From positions 2,604,001 through 2,668,000 of the forward strand of contig NZ_CP173029.1 in assembly GCF_044772865.1 (NCBI RefSeq): a stretch of 64,000 nt of DNA, in the 5' to 3' direction. Every line of letters starts with the position of its first letter. Position 1 is the stretch's first letter. The stretch comes from Algirhabdus cladophorae. Lineage in GTDB: Bacteria; Pseudomonadota; Alphaproteobacteria; Rhodobacterales; Rhodobacteraceae. This document shows positions 1 through 8,217 of this stretch, in pieces. The position numbers were made by a program, and so were the translations under genes. The notes beneath the pieces were generated by a model. It did no database searches and had not been told where the DNA came from. It saw nothing but the letters and a program-made list of their open reading frames with translations.

Positions 1-590
1 TTCTGGACACCGGCACGGAAAATACAGTTCCCTTCATAAGCCAACCGCAACGGGCGGCTGCGATAGGCTTGGCCTTCTGGTGCGCCGACCCAAATCAACG
101 GCACAGTTTGTAATGTCACCCCACCCGCATCACAGTTTTCTTCTGTGGTCAGGATCACATCCACTTCGCCTCGCCCGAATTGGGCTTTCAGTTCGCGGGT
201 GAATGACGAGATAAGCTGAACTTTAACCCGCGGAAAGTTAGCCGAAAATTGCCGCAGAACCTGCGGAATGGCCGGGTACACAATGTCATGAGGCACACCC
301 AAAGTAATTTCGCCCTCAAAGATATCGCTGGTCAGGCGCGAATAGGCTTCGTCATTCAGGCGCAGCATGCGTCGCGCATAACTCAACAGCTGTTCCCCCT
401 CCGACGTTAACGCAATGGTGCGATTGCTGCGGTCCAGCAGGGATATCCCCACGCTGTCCTCAAGACGCTTTAACTGCATCGACACTGCAGATTGCGTCAG
501 GTTCAAAAATCCCGACGCCTTAGTAACCCCGCCCACATCAGCCACAGCCACAAAAGACCGCAAGGCTGTCATATCTAAATTTCGCGCCAT
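1..590 (-). CDS. LysR-family transcriptional regulator (C-terminus cut by window edge)
   Basis: The reading frame opens with ATG at 590 and stays open to base 1, so about 196 residues are present and the C-terminus is missing. The N-terminus (MARNLDMTALRSFVAV) and the helix-turn-helix segment around residues 20-45 (GGVTKASGFLNLTQSAVSMQ, then LKRLED) are the standard LysR DNA-binding domain. A linker and the start of the effector-binding domain follow (EGEITLGVPHDIVYPAIP). It is divergent from the DUF1127 gene at 714 across a 123-nt gap, the usual LysR layout, so it may control that gene or itself. The effector is unknown. The family call is firm; the target is inference. Confidence 0.9.
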   Translation of the reverse strand, partial: MARNLDMTALRSFVAVADVGGVTKASGFLNLTQSAVSMQLKRLEDSVGISLLDRSNRTIALTSEGEQLLSYARRMLRLNDEAYSRLTSDIFEGEITLGVPHDIVYPAIPQVLRQFSANFPRVKVQLISSFTRELKAQFGRGEVDVILTTEENCDAGGVTLQTVPLIWVGAPEGQAYRSRPLRLAYEGNCIFRAGVQ

Positions 591-696
591 ATCACAATTC
601 CTGATGTGTTACCTGTTAATCATTCATTTTTAATATGCCGGGCTTTGCTCCACATATCAAGCAACATGATTCAACATCAACAACATATCACAATTC
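588..696. repeat. 13-bp direct repeat CATATCACAATTC flanking the LysR/DUF1127 promoter region
   Basis: CATATCACAATTC occurs at 588-600, covering the LysR start codon, and again at 684-696, 17 nt before the DUF1127 ATG. The two copies bracket the whole divergent intergenic region in the same orientation. They could be binding sites for the LysR protein or another regulator, or a small duplication. Only the repeat itself is seen. Confidence 0.5.
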
Positions 697-713
697 AACG
701 AAAGGACGCTTCC

Positions 714-923
714 ATGTCAGCCCTTGATCTTTTCTACCCTGCCCGCACCACCTCGTCACAGCGCAACCTCTCGATTTTCAGCCTGTTGACCCTGCACCGC
801 AGCCGCCGCGCCTTGGCTCAGCTTGATGCCCGCCAATTGGCTGACGTCGGGATTTCAGAACAAAACGCACGCGCAGAAGCCGCACAGCCGGTCTGGAATG
901 TCCCAAAAAACTGGCGGATCTAA
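714..923 (+). CDS. DUF1127 domain small protein
   Basis: A 69-residue basic protein. The C-terminal half, roughly residues 30-65, shows the DUF1127 pattern: RSRRALAQLDARQLADVGIS followed by an Ala/Glu-rich tail ending in W. The ATG at 714 is preceded by AAAGGA at 701-706, and it gives the usual length better than the upstream in-frame ATGs. DUF1127 proteins are small arginine-rich proteins common in alphaproteobacteria. Some are RNA-interacting and affect phosphate or stress physiology, but no function can be fixed for this one. It is divergent from a LysR gene that may regulate it. Confidence 0.85.
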   Translation: MSALDLFYPARTTSSQRNLSIFSLLTLHRSRRALAQLDARQLADVGISEQNARAEAAQPVWNVPKNWRI

Positions 924-1092
924 GCAATACCCCGCCAAAACGATCCAAATTAGGAAAATGCGACAGAAAACCTCAGGAAAATAGTCGAAAACCCGGCGGT
1001 CTTCCTTGAAAATGTCGCTTTTCCTGCCAATATCTTTAGCAATACGACGCATCCGCGTTCGTGCGCTTTGGAACCAGTTTTGGAGACTTGAA

Positions 1093-1812
1093 ATGGCAGA
1101 CTATCAAACGATCCGCACAGGCGCTGCCACGCAGGCCGCCGCGATCGACGAGGGCCTTCGCGCCCACATGAACAAAGTATACGGCACAATGTCCGTAGGC
1201 TTGTTGTTAACTTTCCTCGTGGCTTGGGCCGCAGGCACCAATGAAGCGATGATTTCGACCCTTTTCACAGGGATGACCCGCTACATCGTGATGTTTGCAC
1301 CGCTGATCATGGTTTTCGCCTTTGGTGCAATGATCAACAAACTGTCCGCCGCTGGCGCGCAGCTGTTCTTCTACGCCTTTTCTGCCGTAATGGGCTTGTC
1401 GATCAGCTACATCTTTGCGGTCTACACCGGCATTTCGATTGCTCAGGTGTTTCTTGTGACCTCGATTGCATTCGGTGCGCTTTCCTTGTGGGGTTATACC
1501 ACAAAGAAAGACATCAGTGGCTGGGGTAGCTTTTTGTTTATGGGCCTGATCGGCATTATCGTGGCGTCGGTGATCAACATCTTCATCGGCTCCCCTGCTA
1601 TCATGTTCGCCGTATCAATCATCGGTGTTCTGATCTTTGCCGGCCTGACAGCCTATGACACCCAGCGGATCAAAACCGACTACATCGCACACGCCCGTCA
1701 CGGCGATAGCGAATGGTTGGCAAAATCTGCGATCATGGGCGCGCTTAGCCTGTACCTGAACTTCATCAACATGTTCATGATGTTGCTCAGCCTGTTTGGC
1801 AACCGCGAGTAA
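1093..1812 (+). CDS. Bax inhibitor-1 / YccA family membrane protein
   Basis: 239 residues, starting at ATG 1093 (MADYQTIRTGAATQAAAIDE), which fits homologs better than upstream in-frame codons. After a short hydrophilic N-terminus there are about seven transmembrane helices. A BI-1 signature segment, GLTAYDTQRIK, lies near residues 180-190 and contains the conserved acidic residue of the family's proton/calcium leak site. The C-terminal helix LYLNFINMFMMLLSLFG is typical. Members are inner-membrane proteins linked to quality control (YccA and FtsH in E. coli) or to pH-sensitive calcium leak. It stands alone and ends in a strong terminator. Confidence 0.9.
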   Translation: MADYQTIRTGAATQAAAIDEGLRAHMNKVYGTMSVGLLLTFLVAWAAGTNEAMISTLFTGMTRYIVMFAPLIMVFAFGAMINKLSAAGAQLFFYAFSAVMGLSISYIFAVYTGISIAQVFLVTSIAFGALSLWGYTTKKDISGWGSFLFMGLIGIIVASVINIFIGSPAIMFAVSIIGVLIFAGLTAYDTQRIKTDYIAHARHGDSEWLAKSAIMGALSLYLNFINMFMMLLSLFGNRE

Positions 1813-1837
1813 TCACAGGTCTAACCTGACTATATCA

Positions 1838-1873
1838 GGCCCCGCCGGAGCGATCCGGTGGGGCTTTTTCTTT
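1838..1873 (+). terminator. Rho-independent terminator after the BI-1 gene
   Basis: GCCCCGCCGG pairs with CCGGTGGGGC (one G-U pair) around a 6-nt loop, and a T-rich run (TTTTTCTTTT) follows. It lies 26 nt after the stop codon. Confidence 0.9.
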
Positions 1874-1919
1874 TGGCAACGACACCCCAAACCACCAACC
1901 ACGTTCCACAGTAAGGTCG

Positions 1920-2408
1920 CTAAGGAAGGTCACGCTCCATCCGCAGCGCAGGGAACGAAATCCCCCCCATCAGCGTGACATCCATAGGCCCCACGGTCTG
2001 AAAGCCTTGGGATTGATAAAACCGTTCTGCTGTGAGGGTCGACCAGCATTCCATTTTCGTGCAACCGGCCTCTTGTGCCGACTGGAAACTGGTCTGCATC
2101 AATACCCCTGCAATGCCTTGGCGTAAATAATCCAGATCCGTCACAACATGCCGGATGTGGCCTAGCGTTGGGTCAGATTTGTCTGGCGTCCAGCCCCCTG
2201 CCCCCACCAAATTTCCGCCGTGTGTCAGAGCGACATAGTAGGTGCCACAGCGCATCAATTCCGGACGCGCCCGACTGATCACAGGTATAGCCGTGACTAA
2301 CACCGACGGCGCATAATCCGCCTTAAGCAATGCAGGATAGGTCCGTGCCAAAAGCGCATCAACCTGGCTGGTATCAGCGGGCGTGCCGGGCCGGATGGTA
2401 TAGTCCAT
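1920..2408 (-). CDS. GNAT-family N-acetyltransferase
   Basis: 162 residues from ATG 2408 (MDYTIRPGTPADTSQVDALL). The N-terminal beta-strand and first helix are typical of GNAT folds. The acetyl-CoA loop region is LRQGIAGVLMQTSFQSAQ, a relaxed form of the R/Q-x-x-G-x-G/A motif. The C-terminal part, AERFYQSQGFQTVG, is the usual penultimate helix and strand. The substrate cannot be inferred. The terminator of rpmG lies just upstream, so this gene has its own promoter or relies on read-through. Confidence 0.85.
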   Translation of the reverse strand: MDYTIRPGTPADTSQVDALLARTYPALLKADYAPSVLVTAIPVISRARPELMRCGTYYVALTHGGNLVGAGGWTPDKSDPTLGHIRHVVTDLDYLRQGIAGVLMQTSFQSAQEAGCTKMECWSTLTAERFYQSQGFQTVGPMDVTLMGGISFPALRMERDLP

Positions 2409-2422
2409 GAACAGATGCCTCC

Positions 2423-2454
2423 AAAACGCAAAAGGCCACGCGCAATGCGTGGCC
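2423..2454 (-). terminator. Rho-independent terminator of rpmG
   Basis: On the minus strand GGCCACGC and GCGTGGCC form a perfect 8-bp stem with a 5-nt loop, followed by TTTTGCGTTTT. It lies 29 nt after the rpmG stop and just before the next minus-strand gene. Confidence 0.85.
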
Positions 2455-2483
2455 CTCAAAACTCTAAGCTGTTGACGTAAGGC

Positions 2484-2651
2484 TTACTTGATTTTGCCTT
2501 CTTTGTACTCAACGTGCTTGCGGACCACTGGGTCATATTTCCGCACGACCATTTTTTCGGTCATTGTGCGAGCGTTCTTTTTGGTCACATAGAAGTGGCC
2601 TGTGCCTGCGCTTGAGTTCAGGCGGATTTTGATTGTGGTTGGCTTCGCCAT
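2484..2651 (-). CDS. rpmG: 50S ribosomal protein L33
   Basis: 55 residues: it starts MAKPTTIKIRLNSSAGTGHF and ends HVEYKEGKIK. It matches L33 in length and sequence along its whole extent and is of the type without zinc-binding Cys pairs. It is a component of the large ribosomal subunit near the E site. A single-gene unit with its own terminator. Confidence 0.97.
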   Translation of the reverse strand: MAKPTTIKIRLNSSAGTGHFYVTKKNARTMTEKMVVRKYDPVVRKHVEYKEGKIK

Positions 2652-2785
2652 ATCATGTCTCCTGTCGCAGGGCAGAGATCGCCCGCTGAATTCCTTGAAG
2701 TCTGCCTTTTAGAGGGTGGACGCGCGCTGTCAACCGGATTCGCTGCCAAGATCCGTACCGTAAGGCAGATTGCGATTTGATTTTT

Positions 2786-3241
2786 TCAATTTTGCTTTGC
2801 AACCCGCTGAACGGCAATAAAAACATAGGTTTCTGCAAGGCGAGCTTTGTCTTTTAAGGAAACCGAAATCTGCGCACGGTTTAAGTCATAAAGCCGCTGA
2901 TCAAAGCTATCGGGATGGTTGACCGGTGCTCTTTGTGGCGTCGCTGTTACGGATGGCCAGCATGCCTCCACGTTAAAAAGCAGATCAGAAAAGGCCGCCT
3001 CTGCCCCCGGACTGCGGTAATCATAACCCCATCCACAATGAAAAACCGCAACGCCTGAAGGGTCCTTTGATGTTTGGCAAAAAGTTGCTCCCTCGACAGT
3101 TGTTGCGCTTTGAAATTGATCCTCTTGTACGAGGCTCACCAGACGCTTCAGCGCATCACAATCTACTAAAGCAGCAGCGGGTTGAGCTGCTACAAAGGTC
3201 AACATTCCAGTCAGGAGACCGGCAAAAAGGGGGCATTGCAT
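2786..3241 (-). CDS. Secreted hypothetical protein
   Basis: 151 residues. The N-terminus is a clear Sec signal peptide (hydrophobic LFAGLLTGMLTFVAA, with likely cleavage after AAA near residue 24). The mature part contains several cysteines that could form disulfides in the periplasm. I do not recognise a family. The start is ATG 3241 with only a weak ribosome-binding site. It ends 132 nt before rpmG and lies just after rnpB on the same strand. Confidence 0.65.
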   Translation of the reverse strand: MQCPLFAGLLTGMLTFVAAQPAAALVDCDALKRLVSLVQEDQFQSATTVEGATFCQTSKDPSGVAVFHCGWGYDYRSPGAEAAFSDLLFNVEACWPSVTATPQRAPVNHPDSFDQRLYDLNRAQISVSLKDKARLAETYVFIAVQRVAKQN

Positions 3242-3273
3242 AGTGCAACACTACCATTGAATAGGAGAGGATA

Positions 3274-3646
3274 CATGAAAAAGGACGGCCTATAAGCCGG
3301 ATTCTGTTCACGGGCGGACCCGATCGAGGATCATTCATCTCAAGACGCTGTTACCAGCGCCCCTCTAGCTGCCAACCCGAACGCTGGGACAAAAGCCGCC
3401 CACAAATAGCGTTCCTATTTGGCATTGCTCCTGGTGGGGCTTGCCGTGCCGCTTGCATTGCTGCTTGCGCGGTGGGCTCTTACCCCACCGTTTCACCCTT
3501 ACCAGCCCGAAGGCAGGCGGTCTGTTTTCTGTGGCGCTTTCCCTTGGGTTACCCCAGCCGGGCGTTACCCGGCACCATTGCCTTTTGGAGTCCGGACTTT
3601 CCTCGGGGGGCGAACCCCACGCGATCCTCCGACCGTCCTTTTCATG
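3274..3646 (-). ncRNA. rnpB: RNase P RNA (bacterial type A)
   Basis: Read on the minus strand, the 5' part carries the invariant GAGGAAAGTCCGGACT of the P4 region and the 3' part carries ACAGAATCCGGCTTATAGGC, the matching P4/3' consensus. The terminal P1 helix pairs CATGAAAAGGACGGTC with GGCCGTCCTTTTTCATG, which sets the boundaries to within a few bases. This RNA is the catalytic subunit that matures tRNA 5' ends. The amidase gene ends only 11 nt upstream, so the rnpB promoter must lie inside that coding sequence. Confidence 0.95.
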
Positions 3647-3657
3647 TGAGAGGCGGC

Positions 3658-4329
3658 TTAGCCCGCGTCTGGGATTGGGTCAACCGGGTATGCCGCGGCC
3701 AAAGCCTGCATTAGGGCACGGTCTGAAGGTTCTTCGGGACCATGGGACTTTGGTCGAAACCGAAGGCGGAAGGCCTCAAGGGTATAGGGGGTAATCGGAT
3801 ATCCGAATGCCGCAGCCGCCCGATCAAAGGCTGGACCGTCCTGTTGATCCGTGGTGGCCCAAACCGACAGGCCCGCTGCGGCCAGATCTTGCCAATCGAA
3901 CATTGCCCCGGGATCCGATTTGCGCCCGGGCGCCATATCAGAATGGCCGATCACCCGAGACGGCGGGATATCAAAGCGGGTCATCAGATCCCGCAACAGC
4001 GCCTTGAGACAGTTCATTTGCACCTCTGTAAAAGGTACTTGGCCGTTGTTGTCCAACTCGATCCCGATGGAATGCGAGTTGATATCGTCCAATCCGCCCC
4101 AACTGCCAACACCTGCATGCCACGCTCGCATCTCGTCTGAGACCAGTTGATAGAGGGTACCAGTGCTGCAAATCAGGTAGTGTGCAGAGACTTCAAATTC
4201 AGGATCACAGAGCCGTTCTAACGCCAGTTGGCTTGATGCCATGGCCGTGTAGTGCAGCACAATCAGTGAGGGCGTGGCCCCGTTCTTACGCGGCCCAAAA
4301 TTTGGCGAGGGATACCCGACCGGTGTCAG
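3658..4329 (-). CDS. N-acetylmuramoyl-L-alanine amidase (AmpD/AmiD type)
   Basis: About 223 residues. Motifs of the amidase_2 fold are visible: IVLHYTAM with the first zinc His, EVSAHYLI, SIGIELDN, and the second zinc site VIGHSDMAPGRKSDPG. Such enzymes cleave the lactyl-peptide bond in muropeptides for cell-wall recycling. No ATG is available near the expected N-terminus. The family normally starts MTPxxYPSPNFGPR, which here corresponds to CTG at 4327-4329 (LTPVGYPSPNFGPR), overlapping the upstream TGA as CTGA. The alternative is TTG at 4362. No signal peptide is seen, which suggests a cytoplasmic enzyme. Confidence 0.88.
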   Translation of the reverse strand: MTPVGYPSPNFGPRKNGATPSLIVLHYTAMASSQLALERLCDPEFEVSAHYLICSTGTLYQLVSDEMRAWHAGVGSWGGLDDINSHSIGIELDNNGQVPFTEVQMNCLKALLRDLMTRFDIPPSRVIGHSDMAPGRKSDPGAMFDWQDLAAAGLSVWATTDQQDGPAFDRAAAAFGYPITPYTLEAFRLRFRPKSHGPEEPSDRALMQALAAAYPVDPIPDAG

Positions 4330-5225
4330 CGGAACGCACGGCGGAACGGCGCCGGATCCCAACTACAGGCAAAGCCATCGCCATCGATGTCCAGTGCATT
4401 GCGATCCCTTTGGGGACCTCCTGCTGCCAAAAACGCCTCTTGGGCCAAATCAGCCGATGGATAAGCCGCACAGGCGCGTGCATGCTTGGCCCGCAAATTA
4501 AAGCCTGTGCGCCTATAGACGGCTTGGCCACGGGCATTGCGGGTCTCAAGGGCGTATTTCACGATGTTTGGCTCATTGCCACCAGTGCGGGTCGGCAAAG
4601 CGGTGGGTTGGACCACTTGATATTGCTCGCGTTGTTGGCGCAGGCGTTCGGCATTGCCTTTGATACTGTCACGCTGACTAACGGCATTAAAGTCATTCTC
4701 GTTCGAAATGCCAGCCGTGTTGACCTGAACCACCTCTGGCGCAGGATTGGACGGGCTGGCCTGAACAGGTGCCACACCAGAATTTGCCAAAGCTGCCTGG
4801 GTTTGGGCCGCGATCTCGCGGGCGTCATCGGCGCTACTGGTAGCGCTGGAATTGGCGGAGGTTTGCACGGGCAACGGTTGGCGCACAGGCTGCGATGTTG
4901 CGATTTGCGGCGCTGCGGCTTGAGGCACCGATGCGCCTGCCTGTTCACGAGCCTGTTGGGTCGCACTCACAGTTTCAGTGGACAAAACGCGGCTGGCTGG
5001 CGTTAGAGTCGTTCCGGTGACTTCGGGCGCTGCCGGAACAGCTGTGACTTGCGCCGCTGCTTGGGCGGCAATAGCCGCCTCGCGTTGCCGCTGGGCCTCT
5101 AGATATGCGTCGTAATTATTGAACCCGACCCCCTGCCCCACAGGCACAGGTGCACCACTGTTGGGAACCGCAGGATCACAGCCTGCAAGACCAAGGATCA
5201 TCGCCCCAAATATAAAAAACCGCAT
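4326..5225 (-). CDS. Lipoprotein with C-terminal excalibur-like calcium-binding motif
   Basis: 299 residues. The signal peptide ends in the lipobox LAGC (Cys16), so it is probably membrane-anchored. The middle is low-complexity, rich in Ala, Gln, Ser and Pro. The C-terminal 60 residues contain two cysteines and DIDGDGFAC, which matches the excalibur pattern DxDGDGxAC, a likely Ca-binding loop. It probably acts in the periplasm at the cell wall, consistent with its coupling to the amidase gene that begins at its stop codon. The exact function is unknown. Confidence 0.75.
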   Translation of the reverse strand: MRFFIFGAMILGLAGCDPAVPNSGAPVPVGQGVGFNNYDAYLEAQRQREAAIAAQAAAQVTAVPAAPEVTGTTLTPASRVLSTETVSATQQAREQAGASVPQAAAPQIATSQPVRQPLPVQTSANSSATSSADDAREIAAQTQAALANSGVAPVQASPSNPAPEVVQVNTAGISNENDFNAVSQRDSIKGNAERLRQQREQYQVVQPTALPTRTGGNEPNIVKYALETRNARGQAVYRRTGFNLRAKHARACAAYPSADLAQEAFLAAGGPQRDRNALDIDGDGFACSWDPAPFRRAFR

Positions 5226-5260
5226 GTCTGCCCACTTTTGCTTTTATCTTTTTAGGCAGT

Positions 5261-6742
5261 TTACCACCATTTTTCAGGCTTCGCTACAAAACCTGCCGCA
5301 CGTTCCAGTGAATAGGCAGAATTCAGCAATTCGGCTTCTTCCCAAGGACGTCCGATCAATTGCAAACCAAGTGGCAGCCCAGTGCTATCAAGGCCGGCTG
5401 GCACCGCAATTCCAGGCAGCCCAGCAAGGTTTACAGTGACCGTAAAGACGTCGTTGATATACATCTCCACAGGATCCGCATTTTTCATCTCGCCCAACCC
5501 AAAAGCAGATGTCGGGGTAGCAGGGGTCAGGATCGCGTCGATGCCGTCGTTGAACACGGTCTCGAAGTCTTGCTTGATCAGGGTGCGAACACGGCGAGCG
5601 CGGTTGTAATAGGCGTCATAGAATCCAGCGGATAGGACGTATGTGCCGATCATCACGCGACGCTGCACCTCTGGGCCGAAACCCTCGGCGCGGGTTTTTT
5701 CGTACATCTCAGTGATGCCGTCACCTGCCTCCAACTTTGCGCGGTGGCCGAAACGCACACCGTCATAGCGGGCAAGGTTTGAGGACGCTTCAGCGGGGGC
5801 AATCACGTAATACGCAGGCAGCGCGTATTTCGTGTGGGGCAGGCTGATGTCAACGATCTCGGCACCCGCGTCACGCATCATCGCTTGGCCATCTTGCCAC
5901 AGTTTTTCGATTTCCGCAGGCATGCCGTCCATACGGTATTCCTTGGGGATACCTATCTTTTTGCCTTTGATATCACCCGTCAAAGCCGCCTCAAAGTTTG
6001 GCACGGGCAAATTAGCGCTGGTGCTGTCTTTGGCGTCATAAGAACACATGGCTTCCAGCATTATCGCCGCATCGCGCACGTCTTTGGTCATGGGGCCTGC
6101 TTGGTCCAGAGACGAAGCAAAAGCCACAACGCCCCAACGCGAGCAGCGCCCGTAGGTGGGTTTGATGCCAGTGATGCCTGTGAAAGCAGCAGGTTGGCGG
6201 ATCGAGCCGCCCGTATCGGTGCCCGTTGCTGCCAAACACAAATCAGCGGCCACAGCCGAGGCAGATCCCCCGGAAGAGCCGCCCGGTGTAAGGTTGCGAT
6301 CGTCCACTTTCCATGGGTTAATCACATCGCCATAGGTCGATGTTTCGTTCGAGCTGCCCATGGCGAACTCGTCCATGTTCAACTTGCCCAACATCACAGC
6401 GCCTGCATCAAACAAGTTTTGCGTGATCGTGCTTTCGTATTCAGGTTTAAACCCGTCCAAAATGGCCGAGGCCGCTTGGGACGCAACACCTTTGGTGCAA
6501 AACAGATCCTTGATGCCCAGCGGGATGCCACACATAGCCGGCGCATTGCCGGCTGTAATGCGTGCATCTGCCGCCTTGGCCTGCTCCATCGCCAGATCAG
6601 GCGTGTTGTGCACAAAAGCGTTCAACGCGTTCGAGCCTTCGACGGCCGCAAGACACGCGGCTGTCAGTTCGGTCGAGGTAATTTCGCCTGCGCGCAGTTT
6701 GTCCCGAGCGGCAGCAATGGTGAGCGTGTTTAGATCAGACAT
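5261..6742 (-). CDS. gatA: Aspartyl/glutamyl-tRNA amidotransferase subunit A
   Basis: 493 residues, full length for GatA. The amidase signature GGSSGGSA spans about residues 154-161. Catalytic triad residues can be placed by family pattern: Lys78 in GIKD, cis-Ser156, and Ser180 in DTGGSIRQPA. GatA releases ammonia from glutamine to convert Glu-tRNA(Gln) (and Asp-tRNA(Asn)) to the amidated form in the GatCAB complex. Its ATG shares one base with the gatC stop, so the two are translationally coupled. gatB is not in the window. Confidence 0.97.
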   Translation of the reverse strand: MSDLNTLTIAAARDKLRAGEITSTELTAACLAAVEGSNALNAFVHNTPDLAMEQAKAADARITAGNAPAMCGIPLGIKDLFCTKGVASQAASAILDGFKPEYESTITQNLFDAGAVMLGKLNMDEFAMGSSNETSTYGDVINPWKVDDRNLTPGGSSGGSASAVAADLCLAATGTDTGGSIRQPAAFTGITGIKPTYGRCSRWGVVAFASSLDQAGPMTKDVRDAAIMLEAMCSYDAKDSTSANLPVPNFEAALTGDIKGKKIGIPKEYRMDGMPAEIEKLWQDGQAMMRDAGAEIVDISLPHTKYALPAYYVIAPAEASSNLARYDGVRFGHRAKLEAGDGITEMYEKTRAEGFGPEVQRRVMIGTYVLSAGFYDAYYNRARRVRTLIKQDFETVFNDGIDAILTPATPTSAFGLGEMKNADPVEMYINDVFTVTVNLAGLPGIAVPAGLDSTGLPLGLQLIGRPWEEAELLNSAYSLERAAGFVAKPEKWW

Positions 6743-7029
6743 TATTCAACCACCTTTGGCACGGCGAAAAATCCTTCGCGGGCATCTGGTGCATTGGCCA
6801 GAACCGCCCCCTGCTGATCCCCGTCGGTGACCACATCTTCGCGGCGAAACAAACGCTGGGGGGTGACGGACGTCATCGGTTCAACACCTTCAACATCCAC
6901 CTCATTCAGTTGCTCAATAAAGCCAAGGATATTGCTAAACTCTTGGGCCAATGCAGGCAGCGCGTCGTCTTCAACTTTGATCCGCGCCAGTTTGGCGACA
7001 CGGGCGGCGGTTTGGGTGTCGATGGACAT
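6742..7029 (-). CDS. gatC: Aspartyl/glutamyl-tRNA amidotransferase subunit C
   Basis: 95 residues from ATG 7029 (MSIDTQTAARVAKLARIKV), preferred over the TTG one codon earlier. The pattern VAKLARIKVEDD, then FSNILGFIEQLNEVDVEGVEPM, is diagnostic. GatC is the small scaffold wrapping GatA and GatB. It lies first in the gatCA pair. Confidence 0.95.
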   Translation of the reverse strand: MSIDTQTAARVAKLARIKVEDDALPALAQEFSNILGFIEQLNEVDVEGVEPMTSVTPQRLFRREDVVTDGDQQGAVLANAPDAREGFFAVPKVVE

Positions 7030-7062
7030 CAAATAACTCCGGATAACGTGGTTATATGGCGT

Positions 7063-7725
7063 TTACCCAAGCTGGCCCTTATGGGCAAGACGATCCCGCC
7101 GGTAAACTTCGATCATCCAACCCAACATCACGGCATTCAAAATATGCCACAGGAAATGCGTGCCATGGGGGACCGCATGGCAGAGCGGCTCGTCTATTGT
7201 ACGGAACGTGAGGGAGAGCAGTAAAATGCCTGCACCAATGACCAATCCACGGGCGACGTGTGGCAAACGGTTGCGCAAAAGGAAAGCATAGGCCAGCAGA
7301 AGGATCGGGACAGGCATATAGGCAGCCGAGTAGCCGAGGACCCCAAGCGCGTCGAAAACAGGCACCACAAGGCTGGAAAAAGGAATGTAAAGTGCTGCCC
7401 CGATGGCCGCTGCCCACCATTGCAGTTCAAAATAATGCAAGTTCGCCACAAAAACGTAGATCAATATATACGTCAGGATCGGCAATACATCTGCCGCCGA
7501 GGCCCACGCTGTGGCGTAGGTATGAAAAAGGAAGGACCCTACCCCAATCAGTGCCAGATTGATGATCAAAACCCACGCCAGCGGCGCAGATTGCCATCGC
7601 ATACGCCATGCCATGATGACGGCGGCGATGACAAAAGCCAGATTGGTCACTGCATTGATCGGCTCGGCCCAAAAGGTGAAATCAATCCGTTCGCAATATC
7701 CGTCGAATTGTTCCATCCAATCCAT
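7063..7725 (-). CDS. Ceramidase-family (alkaline ceramidase/CREST-like) membrane protein
   Basis: 220 residues with about seven transmembrane helices. The fingerprints of the alkaline ceramidase superfamily are present: YCER near residue 10, EPINAVTNLAF (residues 21-31), IGVGSFLFHTY with the first zinc-type His, and GTHFLWHILNAVM with the last His pair. Those residues suggest a metal-dependent hydrolase acting within the membrane on a lipid amide. Whether bacterial members cleave ceramides is not settled. It is coupled to tadA: the tadA TGA shares one base with this ATG. Confidence 0.8.
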   Translation of the reverse strand: MDWMEQFDGYCERIDFTFWAEPINAVTNLAFVIAAVIMAWRMRWQSAPLAWVLIINLALIGVGSFLFHTYATAWASAADVLPILTYILIYVFVANLHYFELQWWAAAIGAALYIPFSSLVVPVFDALGVLGYSAAYMPVPILLLAYAFLLRNRLPHVARGLVIGAGILLLSLTFRTIDEPLCHAVPHGTHFLWHILNAVMLGWMIEVYRRDRLAHKGQLG

Positions 7726-8174
7726 CAGCGTTTTCCTTTGAAAAAGTCCTTGAGCAGCGCCTCGGAGGCCTGTGCATCAATCCCGTCGTACACTTCGGGG
7801 ACGTGGTGGCATTGGGTATGGTTGAACACTTTGGGGCCTTGGATCACGCCCCCGGACTTCGGATCCCCTGCCCCGAAATAGAGCCTTGCGATACGGGCAT
7901 TGGAAATGGCTGCCGCGCACATTGGGCAGGGCTCAAGCGTTACATAGAGATCGCAGCCCTTCAGACGTTCTTGCCCCAGCAAGGCACAGGCGGTGCGGAT
8001 CACTTGGACCTCTGCGTGGGCCGTAGGGTCATTGAGTTCACGGGTGCGATTGCCGTCTGCCGCCAGAACTGCGCCATCCGGCCCGATTAAAACGGCCCCC
8101 ACAGGCACTTCGCCACGTTTGGCGGCGGCGCGGGCCTGCTCCAAGGCCATTTGCATATGGGTGTTAAACTGCAT
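7725..8174 (-). CDS. tadA: tRNA-specific adenosine-34 deaminase
   Basis: 149 residues from ATG 8174 (MQFNTHMQMALEQARAAA). Zinc-site residues are His53 and catalytic Glu55 in HAEV, and Cys83 and Cys86 in PCPMC. It converts A34 to inosine in tRNA-Arg(ACG). The long open frame upstream is non-coding: it runs through the divergent rluB-like gene. TadA faces that gene with only 43 nt between starts, so the two promoters overlap. Confidence 0.93.
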   Translation of the reverse strand: MQFNTHMQMALEQARAAAKRGEVPVGAVLIGPDGAVLAADGNRTRELNDPTAHAEVQVIRTACALLGQERLKGCDLYVTLEPCPMCAAAISNARIARLYFGAGDPKSGGVIQGPKVFNHTQCHHVPEVYDGIDAQASEALLKDFFKGKR

Positions 8175-8217
8175 GGCTCTTATTGCGCCCAAGCCCGTGA
8201 TCTGGCAAGGCCTGCCC

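Noticed and set aside
5834..6733. 299-residue plus-strand frame opposite gatA
   Set aside because: gatA is complete with catalytic residues; the opposite frame has no family features.
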